A stretch of DNA of 64,000 nt. Origin: Dactylorhiza incarnata. Lineage: Eukaryota > Streptophyta > Magnoliopsida > Asparagales > Orchidaceae. The DNA is taken from positions 776,501 to 840,500 of the forward strand of contig JAWHQI010000277.1 of NCBI GenBank assembly GCA_033032865.1, in the 5' to 3' direction. The notes beneath the pieces are model-generated. The model saw nothing but the letters and a program-made list of their open reading frames with translations. It was not told where the DNA came from and did no database searches. Positions 20,280 through 30,478 of this stretch are shown piece by piece. How positions within the stretch are numbered: position 1 is the stretch's first letter; each line of letters starts with the position of its first letter. The position numbers and the translations under genes were made by a program.

Positions 20280-21335
20280 TCTAGTACTTTTGAGAGGTGA
20301 AAAACTGGTGAATAGTGTTTTGGGTAAGTGAAAGATGTGTATTCTGGTATTCACCCAGATTGAGGGGTATTTTTGTATTTTTTGTCTGTTATTGTACTGT
20401 ATTCCTTAAAGTTTGGGCAAACTTGAGAAGAAATTTTTTATATAATGGATTGTTTGCCGGTAGCCTCATGGCTCTTTCTGTGGTCTAGTGTTTCCATATT
20501 AAATTTGTGTTGTGTTTGATTGTGTATAATCTTTCATTTTATTTTCTCAATAGCATATAAAATATTAAATTTCCCCAAAAGGGGTGTCAAAGCTAGTTGT
20601 GTGGATTGAAGATGGAGATTTTAGACAGTTGGATGATTAGCCTTGATTGTTCCAATTAGACTATTTGGGGAAAATTGAAGAGATGTATTGAAAAGATTTA
20701 TTTGATCCAATTGAAGGTGATTAAGCTTAAACTAAACAAATGTTAGAAGATAATTGGATGAGACTGAATCCGAAATACATCTGTCATATTAGACAATGAG
20801 TCACTGGCAAATGTTTCTATGGAATCATCACCATAATCACTCTGATAAAATTTAGGATAATTCTCTGAAAGAATGACTGCAGGAAACAGGGTTTTAATCA
20901 TAAATTTAGAAAATTTGAAGTACAATGAAGGGGATTGCATTGCAAACTGTTGTAAATCAATTGGCGACAATGAAGATGGTGCTGTATGATGAAATTAAAG
21001 CTTTCTTTGCTTAGTTCTTCACCTGATGGTTGAGAGATCTTGATAGTGTCCCAACAACTTTACCGGGATGGCGTGTTAACACTGAGTAAAGTTTCTTTTA
21101 GCTTGTCAATGACGAGGTAAGGAAGAAGTCAGATGGTACTGATAATTCATATGCTCCTCTCTCTGAGAAACTAGACATAAGGAAATTCAGAAAGCCAATT
21201 GATTGGAAAAAGTCAAGAGAAGGATATAGAAAAACAAGCTAAAATCATGCTCACGTGCTTCATTATGGTAAAGAAAGTCATATGAAAAGCAATTGCAGGA
21301 CTTCTAAAAGGGAGCAGTTAGAAACATATCTAAGG
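20280..21335 (+). pseudogene. Ty1/copia fragment: LTR end and gag remnant
   Basis: 20280-20575 looks like a copia LTR end (TTGCCGGTAGCCTCATGGC, AAATTTGTGTTGTGTTTGAT). It is followed by GTGTCAAAGCTAG, a worn primer-site region. From 20610 the plus strand shows broken gag blocks: MEILDSWMISLD, NWMRLNPKYICHIRQ and a decayed zinc knuckle near 21255 (HYGKESHMKSNC). Stops and small indels are frequent. No protease or pol follows, because the Tat-type LTR begins at 21381. Confidence 0.6.
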
Positions 21336-21380
21336 AGGATGGTGACCGCTCTCATGTGCGGTTGTAAATCCCGAAGAAGA

Positions 21381-22863
21381 TGCTACGTCAGTGTACCGAT
21401 CGAAGTAATAAAGTAAATGTGTAAGGTTGTCGATTCTTTAGGGAGCACAACAGAAATACTCAAGATTCAAACGTTATTCGGTAGATAAGCTTTATGATGA
21501 CTAGGGGTTTGAAAACTATTTCCCAAAACTATTTATTCTAATTACTCACAAGCATAAACCATCCAACACGTGTAAATAAAAATCTAAATAATTTCATAAA
21601 ATTAATATCCAATGCTACACATGAGTTTACCACTAAGCAATAAGGAGTTTGCTTACAACCATTAGAGATGATATTCCTTGGACAATCGAGGGTTTAGGGT
21701 GAAGGAGGCGATGAAGATATGGAATGAGAGGAGAGACTATGCCGCGTATTCGAAAGTCCACCGTGTTGTCAATCCGCGTGCTCCTACGGTCCTCGGGTGC
21801 GTTCGGGGTAAGAGGCCTACTGTCACCAAGCCCTTAATGACCCGCCTTCTCTCCATGTTTTATCTATTTCATGTCCTTGCCGCTTACATCTTTAGCTTCT
21901 CTCTTTGCCTTCAGATTTCTCGATTTGCTGCCTTGGTTGGATGGAGAAAAGTGCTCTCACGGACTAGAGGTGCGCAGCTTGGAGGAAGAAGAGACCACAA
22001 TGAAAAAGTCCTATTTACGCCCTTAAAATTGTATTTATAATCCCAGGTTTTTGGTCACGCACGGTCAGGGTGAACGGTTGTGTACTGTCATTGGAAAATT
22101 GGCGGGATAAATATCGGTGCCGAAAGTGATGGTGGCGGTCTATCAGGGTATAAGGTTCGTTCGTGCTCACGAAGTGGACGTTCGTGCCGCTATTTGCACA
22201 CCAAACCCACCATCATGATTGTTATATGCAGATCACTCGTGCGCCCGCGCATGGCCGTGTGCGGAGGAAGCACATGGGTAAAATACAATACTTACATTTT
22301 TGGGATGAATTATTCTTTTTGTTCAGGTACTCCTGTGCGCGAAGGATGAACACAGTCGTGCCGATTTTTCAGAAATGTAAACCTAGCAGCCCATGCCCCC
22401 CCTCCCGCACGCTTGTGAGCGAAGGATGTGCACAAGCATACTACAGAGCTTAAGATTTCTGCCAGTTTTTTATTTTTATCAGCCACGGTTGTGCACGAAG
22501 GATGAGCACAGTCATGTCGATTTTTCAGATTTGCACAAGCAGCTGCTCGTGCGCCAGGGCACTGTTGTGCCTGAAGAATGCGCACGGGCAGATTCCAAAA
22601 CTTAATTTTGGGGCAAAGTGATGGATTGCTCACACAGTTGCTCGCATGAGGGGGCACGATCGTGCGCTCATTGCAAAAAGCTAAAAGAGCTTCTTAACAC
22701 TTGCACACAATAACGAAACCTACTATTTGCAACCAAATGCTCCCAATAGTAGTGTTGTACAAAAATATACACTAACTATTCTAATTTCACACATATCAGG
22801 GATAAACGATGATAAAAATAGGTAAGTAGTAGTAGAAAACATATATATATAATACACTTATCA
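21381..22863 (-). repeat. Tat-type gypsy LTR (3' LTR), minus strand
   Basis: On the minus strand it starts TGATAAGTGTATTATATAT at 22863, right after a purine tract (TTTGAGAGT). It ends ...CGGTACACTGACGTAGCA at 21381. The GATCGGTACACTG block also occurs near the end of the Tat-type LTR at 45110-46665. The part at 22150-22660 has repeated CGTGCGC / GTGCACGAAGGATG motifs, comparable with the palindromic array of that LTR. No 5' LTR or primer site is present in the window. Confidence 0.6.
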
Positions 22864-23690
22864 ATTACTCTCAAATTTGAACATTTGCTTGTCCCAAGCA
22901 AACCACAGTCACTACCCAGTGATAATAAAGTTCAAGAAGTATAATACCATCACATAGGAGTAAAAATCCAATTCCCAACAATAGAGACAATGAAGAAATT
23001 CTATAAGGCAAGTAAATCAACATGGGAATGAAAATACATGATCCTTGCATATGCAAGTGATGCGCAATTTCAAAAATTTAAACTTGCAAAGATAAGTCAA
23101 TCTACAGAGATGTGTATTGAGAAAGTTTAACTTATTACCATATGAGATTCTTAACTAACTTATGTCCAGGAAGCCCGCAATGAAATCCATCATTGATAAT
23201 AACCATAGGCTTGCCCTTCTACACCTAATACATTACACTTTATAAGTATGTTTGGAATCAATATGGATTAATTTAGGCTTAGACTTAAGGTGAGGTGGTC
23301 AAAGATAAACATGACTGTTACTTCACACTTAAGCAGAAAATGTAGTCCAGAAAAGAAAAGCCACCAACAAAAGTAATGAAATATACACCTCCCCAAACTT
23401 GCAATAAAACATATGTGATACTTCAAACTTTGAGTTACACCATATCATGCAATTTTTTTAGATTTGGGGGTGATGAATTTGATCTTCTCACTCCCTTTTG
23501 TAATTTTTGTTTTTCACCAAAATAGTGATGATGAATCTTATCCTCTCACCCCTTCTAGTTTTTTTCTTCATTCACTTCGCATTACAAAATAACTCCCACA
23601 TTGCAAAACTAAGCATATCAAACTCAACATTTTAAGTGTGAATGAAGGAAGCCTTTTTGACTTTGGTGATGTGAAGGTGGTGTAAAAGTG
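22864..23690 (-). mobile_element. 3' internal end of the Tat-type gypsy, truncated
   Basis: On the minus strand it reads GTTTGCTTGGGACAAGCAAA before the purine tract, the usual untranslated 3' end of Tat/Ogre-type gypsy elements. No ORF is present. Similarity to known element parts is lost before the copia LTR that begins near 23690. Confidence 0.5.
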
Positions 23691-24784
23691 CAGAAAGGAT
23701 CCAAATGATATTAATCAAATTAATCTATACCATATGTAGGATTCCACTATCTACTATTTTCCTTTACAGAGGCTAGAGTCTTTTGACAAGGAGACTTGGA
23801 GAACCACTCCCGAATCTTTTGATAAGGAGATTCCCAGAACCACTGAATCTTTTGATAAGAGGACTCTTAGAACCAATCCACTGAATCCTTTGCAGATTGA
23901 TTCTAAAAACTCTTCCAGAAATCTATAGAAGATTAGATGAGCTTTTCCATAATGAGATTTGATTCGTCAACTTGTTTTGAATAGATATTTGAATTATGCT
24001 CTGTATGGATACTGCCTTGAATCAATCTGCTTTCGATCTTCAACGAAAGAAAATGAAGATGCAACAGATCTTTGTTTCTTGAGAGAGAGTCTCAACAATT
24101 ACCTCTCAGAGAAAAGTTAGAGACTTAGAGGAGAGAAGAAAACAAAAGGGATGATCCCTAAGGAAGAAGAGACGAATGAATAGATTGAGAGAGAAGATGA
24201 ATAAGACAAAAAGATCTCTATATGTACAACGTTTCTACTTATATATTGCTTGCTGAAATCATCTATTCATTATTTCATCATCTATTCATTATTTCAAAAT
24301 ACTCTGAATAAGTCAGCCGTGAATATTGCAAATACTAAATTCTCCTTTTAATTGGACTGTCCAATATCCTTGGTATATTCTTTCTTGAAGTGAGCTGCAT
24401 TCCTTTCTTGAATCTATAACAGCTCAATCGAAATTCCTTGATCACAACCTTTACCAAAGTTTTAAGAACGATTATCTTAGCCACACATCTGCATAATCTT
24501 TAAATTATAACTTCATCTCGACGTTGATCAATTTCTTGTCTTCTGTACTTTTAATACACACCGCTTGGAGAGAACTCGACGTACGTGGAGAGCTGTCTCG
24601 TTGTACGACGAGTAGAACTCGTCGTAAGTTTTTAGAACTCTACATTTTCTCCATTACTTCAACTGGGATTTAGGTTGTTGTGACTCAAGTTTACCTAGAC
24701 ACTTTGCCTTTCTGTACATACACATGACACATCCTAAATCTCTTAATTAATTTGATATATCAAATCAAGAGTTATTTCCCAACA
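23691..24784 (-). repeat. Ty1/copia 3' LTR, minus strand
   Basis: The right end GAGTTATTTCCCAACA at 24784 reads TGTTGGGAAATAACTC on the minus strand, a typical copia LTR start. It abuts the purine tract AATAGGGGAAGAT (24785-24797 complement). An internal short repeat of TCTTTTGA(C/T)AAGGAGA with AGAACCACT occurs around 23780-23900. The left end is approximate. Confidence 0.65.
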
Positions 24785-25064
24785 ATCTTCCCCTATTTGT
24801 TATAGCAGATTTTATAAGAATATTAAGTAATTTTACAAACTTTGAGAAAAGAAAAGAGAATGAGAGAAAGAAATAGAAATGGAGAAGCAAAGTGGAGTAT
24901 CATGATAATATAGAGAAATATCTATCAAAACCAGACATTCACCCTTCCAAAATAGTTTTCTGCAGAAATATACATCACTTTTAACAAAAGCAGAAGCGAT
25001 AATAGTATATCACCAGAGTTCCTTCCTCCTCCCTCCAAGAATGGTCCCCATGTAAGAGTGCATC

Positions 25065-25805
25065 TAGGGGTGCAACTCGGGCCGGTTCAGATCAGTTCCA
25101 CTCAAAACCGATTCATATAGGTTCGGTTCCAACTTTTTGGAACCGAACCGACCCATGTACTCGAAACCTAGAACCACACCCGAACCAAAAATTTCAGTTT
25201 TGTTCCAGTTCGGTTCTCAGTTCTACTCGTCCTCTTATTTTACATTATTCATTACTAATTTTACATTGAGTTATATATTAAGTTACAAGTAAATTCTAAT
25301 AAAAAATGTGACTACAAATCCTAGCATAGTGAATTTGAATTTTTCTTTGTATTAATCATATAAGAACATAATATTCACACATTAATAAAGATTAGTATTT
25401 ACTATTGTTAATCGATCTGAAGCAAGTTTAACATAGTATCATCATTCGAACATTTTTCAAACTTCATGAAAAGAAATAATAATGTTGATGTCTTTAGATT
25501 AATTTGAAATCTGGATAAAAAAATATTAACTACTAAGTATTAGTGATTAACAACATATTAATGATTAACAATATATATATATATATTAAATGCGACCTAA
25601 ATTATTAATAAATTGCCAATAATTTAGTTTCTGGGTCGGTTCTCAGGCACTCGACTCCAAGAACCGAGAACCGAACCCAAAGATCGTTTCTAAATTTGTT
25701 TGGAACCATAACCGAATCGAGAACCACCAGAACCGATCCAAATTGATCGGGTCGGTTTGGTTTTGGGTCGGTTCTCAGATCTCCAGTTCTTTCTGCACAC
25801 CCCTA
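25065..25805. mobile_element. hAT-type MITE with 8-bp TSD AGTGCATC
   Basis: 741-bp element starting TAGGGGTGCAACTC and ending CTGCACACCCCTA. It is flanked by the perfect duplication AGTGCATC (25057-25064 and 25806-25813). Terminal repeats and 8-bp TSD are diagnostic of hAT. The interior has GGTTCGGTTC / GAACCGAACC motifs near both ends and an AT-rich centre, with no transposase. It is inserted in the 3' region of the copia fragment. Confidence 0.9.
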
Positions 25806-25937
25806 AGTGCATCCATCAACCAGATCCTTTAATCTCTTCGGGATTTTCTTTTTCTTGATTTAACACTTCCTTTCTCCACATTAGCAACTTCCTGTTCAGC
25901 AGCATTATCAACTTTGCAGCAGCATCAACAACTTTCC

Positions 25938-26399
25938 TTACCTTCTCAATTTCAATACTGCCAACTGCTGCTTTTGCAGTATTATCAACTTCCTTTGAAA
26001 AACCAGAAACACTTCCAACTTTTTTGCATCTTTCTGAGTAACACTACCACCTCTTGCAACCTCAACAACAATACTTGGAGCACCTTCAATAATCTTGTAA
26101 GAACCTTCTCCCTCAGTACAACATGCATCATTACTGGGAGGCCCGTCAGATTGACTAGCATTTTCCGCCTTCATGCCTTTATTTAGTAACGTAGCCAGGA
26201 ATTCACTGGTAATTATTGTAGGAGGAGGAGACTGAGCAAGGGAGGCAATTGATCCAGACAAATTAGAGAGAGCTTTCTGCAAATGGCCGCACCTGGTGGC
26301 GAAGTGCTTAGATAATTCTTGTAATTTCTGAAAGAGAGAAGATGAAAAAGACTCAAGAATAGGTGTCAACAGGACAGATTTAAGGATTATGAGTATCAT
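25938..26399 (-). CDS. ORF downstream of copia pol, function unknown
   Basis: 153-residue minus-strand frame between RT and the 3' LTR. It includes FQKLQELSKHFATRCGHLQK and a Ser/Gly/Glu-rich middle. Its position equals that of the extra ORF in the larger copia at 45079-64000 (52914-61406). No domain is recognised. It may be the surviving tail of such an extra, envelope-position ORF. Confidence 0.35.
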   Translation of the reverse strand: MILIILKSVLLTPILESFSSSLFQKLQELSKHFATRCGHLQKALSNLSGSIASLAQSPPPTIITSEFLATLLNKGMKAENASQSDGPPSNDACCTEGEGSYKIIEGAPSIVVEVARGGSVTQKDAKKLEVFLVFQRKLIILQKQQLAVLKLRR

Positions 26400-26571
26400 G
26401 AGATGGATATGAGGTCACTTAATATCTTGCATAGATACATATAGCAAATATTATATTAGGTCTACTGACTATGAGATATAAAAGTGAACCTATAATGGCC
26501 CTGTAAGTCTTTTGATCTACAGGTGTTCCAGATTCATCCTTCTCTATCACATCATTAGTAGCCATGAGGGT

Positions 26572-26990
26572 TTACATGGTGGAGGTATTTTTCTTTCCAA
26601 ATATCTTTGTTAATTCTTTGGTATATTTAGATTGAGAGATAAAAATTCCTTTATCATCTTGTCTCACTTGTAAATCTAGGAAGTAAGACAACTCCTCCAT
26701 ACTACTCATCTCAAATTTACTTTGCATTAAATTAGAAAATCTTTTACAAAGTTTGTCTTCTGTAGAGCCAAATATATTGTTATCAACATATATTTGCACT
26801 AATAGGTTATCCTTGTGCTTCCTAATGAAGAGAGTCTTGTCTACTTTTCCACTGAGAAATGTGTTCTCAAGAAGAAAAGCTGACAAGGTCTCATATCAAG
26901 CTCTTGAAGCTTGTTTGAGACCATATAGAGCTTTATCTAATTTGTATACATAGAAGAAAAAATAGGATTAGAGAAACTTGGAGGCTGCTC
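26572..26990 (-). pseudogene. Ty1/copia reverse transcriptase fragment
   Basis: On the minus strand: SAFLLENTFLSGKVDKTLF, then LLVQIYVDNNIFGST (the catalytic YVDD is YVDN here), LCKRFSNLMQSKFEMSS, ELSYFLDLQVRQDDKGIFIS and QSKYTKEL. Upstream bases to about 26990 continue the LYGLKQA region in broken form. The YVDD aspartate substitution and the truncation mean it is inactive. RNase H is missing. Confidence 0.75.
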
Positions 26991-27012
26991 TACATAAACT
27001 TCTTCTTTAACA

Positions 27013-27959
27013 GTAGCTTCTGTATACTATATCTTGAAGAAGATTAAGATGAAGATCATTGCACCTTACGTTGACTGTTTTTGTTATACTCCTGCCTATT
27101 TAACCTCTAATGAGTATTATTTGTCCTTTGTCAAATCAATGTAGTTGTATTGCATTATATCAGATGATGTTTATTTTGTTTGTGCAGGATCTTAGCATCA
27201 AATGGTCAATTTTGCTTAGAAGGGGTTAATTTAACTATTTGTGCCTGTTGTCGACATTTGTCGTTATTTCATATTTGGTTGCTAGGGGATTATGAGTGCT
27301 GTTTATAGAAATTTAAAATTTGAGAGCAATGATTGCTCCTATTTGGCGGTAACTTAACTACTATTATCATGTATATTATTTGTTTGATTTGAAGTGACTA
27401 TTTCTTTATACGCTGCCAATTTGTGGCATATTTTAAATGTTAAGAATATAGCTCCGTATCAAGAAATTCGCGTAGCCTTCTACTCCTAATATATATATCA
27501 TGGCCCCCTTCTCCTATAATCAATTGGTTTTAGGTTGGATACATGGTTATAACACTAAAATAGTTATAAATATGATTAATGTGCGTGTTGATGTAGTTAC
27601 AAAGTGACACAGGACGGTTCTAGCAAAACATGGTTCGAATATATGAATGATAAATTTGTCCAATGGTAAACTTGCAATAATATGAATTATAAATAATATA
27701 ACTTGATAATCACAATTAGACAGTTTCTGGTAGGGAAACAAATGTTGTATTACACGGGTGAGTACTAGGAAATAAATACTCGAACGAAATAAGTCCAAAA
27801 AGTTGCAAGATAATTGGAGGCAGCGATTACAAGCTAATATTACCCAAAACAAAGAATGAACACTCAGTTCAACAAGAAAGAAATTAATGAAACAATAAAC
27901 TCACAATGATCATATGATAGAAGGTTTGTCGGATGTCCGATGCGATAAAAGGAGTACGA
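27013..27959 (+). other. MAF1 intron sequence, no feature seen
   Basis: AT-rich DNA without recognised transposon ends or coding motifs. The minus-strand frame 27547-27852 is a low-complexity shadow. Confidence 0.4.
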
Positions 27960-28796
27960 CGTCCCGGTTTATTTTTGTTTCCTCCCTAGTTCCCCTTCCC
28001 GTAACCCCTATTCACGCAAGCCCGCCTCCTTTCCAAGTTTTGCTGCAAGCACACCTCATCTCCATGTTCTAGTGCAAGCTGCAAAATCCCCTCTTGTGTT
28101 CCTGCAGCAAACTGCACGCCTCACCTTGCATCCCCCGCAAACCACCGCTCCTCCCTGCAACCACTCACAAACCGATGCCTTCTTTCTGCACCCTAGTGCA
28201 AACTACTGCCTTCTTCCTATTCGCAGCCTAGCGCTGCCCCTTGCCACCCCGCTTCCACTCACAAACCCTCCCTTAACTTTCCCACCTTCTGCAACAAAAC
28301 CGCCTGCCCCCTCCCTATCTCCAGCCACAATTACTATCTCCACCAGTCCCCACACAACCCCGAATGACTCCCGCTCGCCGTCGTTGTACCCTCTTATTCG
28401 TGAGTATCTTGTATTGTTTCTTGTTTCCTTATTGAATATTGGATTGAAATCATATATTTACTTTGGATCTTGAATTGGTAGTGCTTCCATTTCATTTGTT
28501 GTTCTCCTATCGTAATCTATACGTGAATGTTTTAGTTTAGTACCCTTCTGCCAACGAAAATATGTCTTACTTGCTTAACTGAAAATGTTGTGAATGTGGC
28601 ATCGTGTTGCTAATGTTATCTAGTTTACTAAATTTAATCCGGAATAATTTAAATCATACACGCATCATATTGATTAGGTTTGAGCAAATCAACCTGGCAC
28701 CACTTCTATAGTTTTGTATTAGTGTTATCCTATCTCCACAGCCTACCATGCCTCGTATAAGCCTTACGAGCTAGTTGAGCTTAACAAATGAAGAAA
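27960..28796 (+). other. CT-rich leader-like block and repeat shared with 6708-7250
   Basis: 27960-28400 is CT- and C-rich (frame 28072-28473 is Pro/Ser/Thr-rich) and is followed by TCGTGAGTATC, a possible 5' splice site. The AT-rich continuation at 28620-28780 resembles 7070-7240. It may be the 5' leader and first intron of a captured gene or a transposon. I cannot name it. Confidence 0.25.
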
Positions 28797-29063
28797 AACA
28801 ATGATAATCAAGTCTAATATATGGATCAATTAGTAAGGAAAGGATTTACTCGGAAGAAAGGTATTGACTTTAATGAGGCATTTCCTTATGCTGTGAAGTT
28901 TTCATCCGTTCATGTACTCTTGAGATTCATGGATTGTCACTTCGAATATTACTTTCCTTCGTGTGATTGGAGGGATCTATATGATTCTATTAGAGGGGAT
29001 TGATGGATTGAAAGTTGAAGCAAGCTCACCATTAGTGGTATAAGAAATTGGATTCATTCATGA
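28797..29063 (+). pseudogene. Ty1/copia reverse transcriptase fragment
   Basis: The plus-strand frame 28821-29003 contains LVRKGFTRKKGIDFNEAFPY and AVKFSSVHVLLRF, matching the copia RT block KARLVAKGYTQKxGIDYxExFSPVxKxxSIRxLL. It then degrades (GDWRDLYDSI for GDLEEEIYM). It is cut at 29068 by the gypsy LTR. Confidence 0.75.
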
Positions 29064-29068
29064 TGAAT

Positions 29069-30234
29069 TGATGCAGTGGCAGGTCGGCTAGAGGTGAAGA
29101 CACTAAATGCGATCCTAAATGCAATGTGTTATGATGTAAATGCAAGAGGAGATCCGCATTAGTTAGCAACAGTAATTAAATACTATAAGACAAACAAAGA
29201 CGCAAATATTCCCAAACTTTAATTAAAGAGAAACAAGCTTTATTCGTAAAGCGACTGAGGCGCAAATATTTTAAGCGCGTGCGGAATAGGCCTTGCAAGT
29301 CATACAAAGTCCAGTAGTAACAACAAATAATAATGATATCCACTACAGATAAGGTGCCAGGTTACAACAATAGAAAACAAAACTCCAAATACAACTTACA
29401 TGTGTAGGAGGCAGTAAATGACGGTTGATTGCAGGCATCCAAGGTCGCAGCAGAGTGGGGAAGGAGCAGGGAGAGGGTTCTAGACTTGGGGGGGGGGGGC
29501 TCGGGTGGTGTGTGTGGCTGGGTAGGGGTAGCTGGTTGCTGTAAGGGCTCACAGAAGGGGATTTAGTGGTCTGGAAGCAGAGGGAGACAGGATGGCGGTA
29601 GAAGGAGACATGGGAGAGGCGGCTGTAGGGTTGGGAAAAGGTGAGGGGCTCGACTACAAGGAAGAAGATAGGGAAGGGTCAATGTCTTGATGGTAATAGG
29701 GCTGGAAGGAGATTTTGGATGGGTGGAGGCTGGCAGTGAGTAGGGGGAAGCTTGGCCGCTTGACCTGGGTCGGTTGTGGTCAGAGGGAACGACGAGGAGG
29801 GGGGGTGCAGGGGAAGAGGGAAGACTTGCGGGGGAAGAGGGAAGACTTGCGGCTAGAGGGAGGCGGTAGATTGGTAGGAGGAAAGGAAGGAGGTGGGGGA
29901 TTACCTTGGAGTCGCTCCAGGGGGGGGGGGGGTCTTCCGTTTTCACACCAGAGAGAGAAGACCGACGATTGCAAAATCTGCAATCCAACCTTCGATGCCT
30001 ACTCCAACTGGTTCCTGCATTATTTGAACTCAAAACAAACTTAGGGCACCCGAATTGGACGGCTCATATTGTCCGGTCCGATCGGGCGTCAAATACAACT
30101 CAAAACATATAAAATAATATTTTAAAATGACTCGAAATGGCCATCTGGGCACAACCGTGGACTTGGATCGCCCAAACGGGTAGCGGTTCACCGCCTCCTG
30201 CGGGAAGACCTGTGTCAGGCGTTGCGCGCCATCA
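29069..30234 (-). repeat. 3' LTR (1,166 bp) of old gypsy
   Basis: Bounded by TGATGCAGTGG at 29069 and GCGCCATCA at 30234, an inverted TGATG/CATCA terminus. The internal end of the adjacent element is the purine tract GGGGGAAGT on the minus strand. It contains two G runs (12 G at 29488-29499 and 13 G at 29920-29932). The purine-rich frames around 29560-30040 are LTR shadows. Confidence 0.88.
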
Positions 30235-30478
30235 ACTTCCCCCAGCTTGAAAGCACTCATCTCCGATGAGTGAAGACGGTCGTACTCTCTGTGTAGCTGC
30301 GGGGCGAGTCTCTCGAGCTCCTCTGAAGAAATCCATGTAGCTTTAGCGGGTGACCGCTTCAACGGACAAGATAACGTACAATATCTTACCCGCCCATGGT
30401 ATAGAAGTCGTGACCGAAGATCTGAAGTATGTCGTCGGTAGGAGTAAGTGTCTCTGACTGTAATGTATCTCTGTCTGA

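Larger units (their letters stand above)
24785..27012 (-). mobile_element. Ty1/copia internal fragment (RT end plus downstream ORF), truncated
   Basis: The minus-strand interior that belongs to the LTR at 23691-24784. It contains an RT fragment (26572-26990), a downstream ORF (25938-26399), and the 3' untranslated region with the purine tract. It is interrupted by a hAT MITE at 25065-25805. The 5' half (gag, protease, integrase) and the 5' LTR are absent; similarity stops near 27012 in RT. Confidence 0.65.

Noticed and set aside
21678..22040. 120-residue ORF as a gene
   Set aside because: It lies inside the Tat-type LTR and matches no family.
28072..28473. 133-residue Pro/Thr/Ser-rich ORF as a host gene
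   Set aside because: Low-complexity, no domain, placed in a CT-rich block that looks untranslated.
29563..30044. Pro- and Arg/Gly-rich ORFs around 29.5-30.0 kb
   Set aside because: They are inside the gypsy 3' LTR and driven by purine/pyrimidine-rich sequence.
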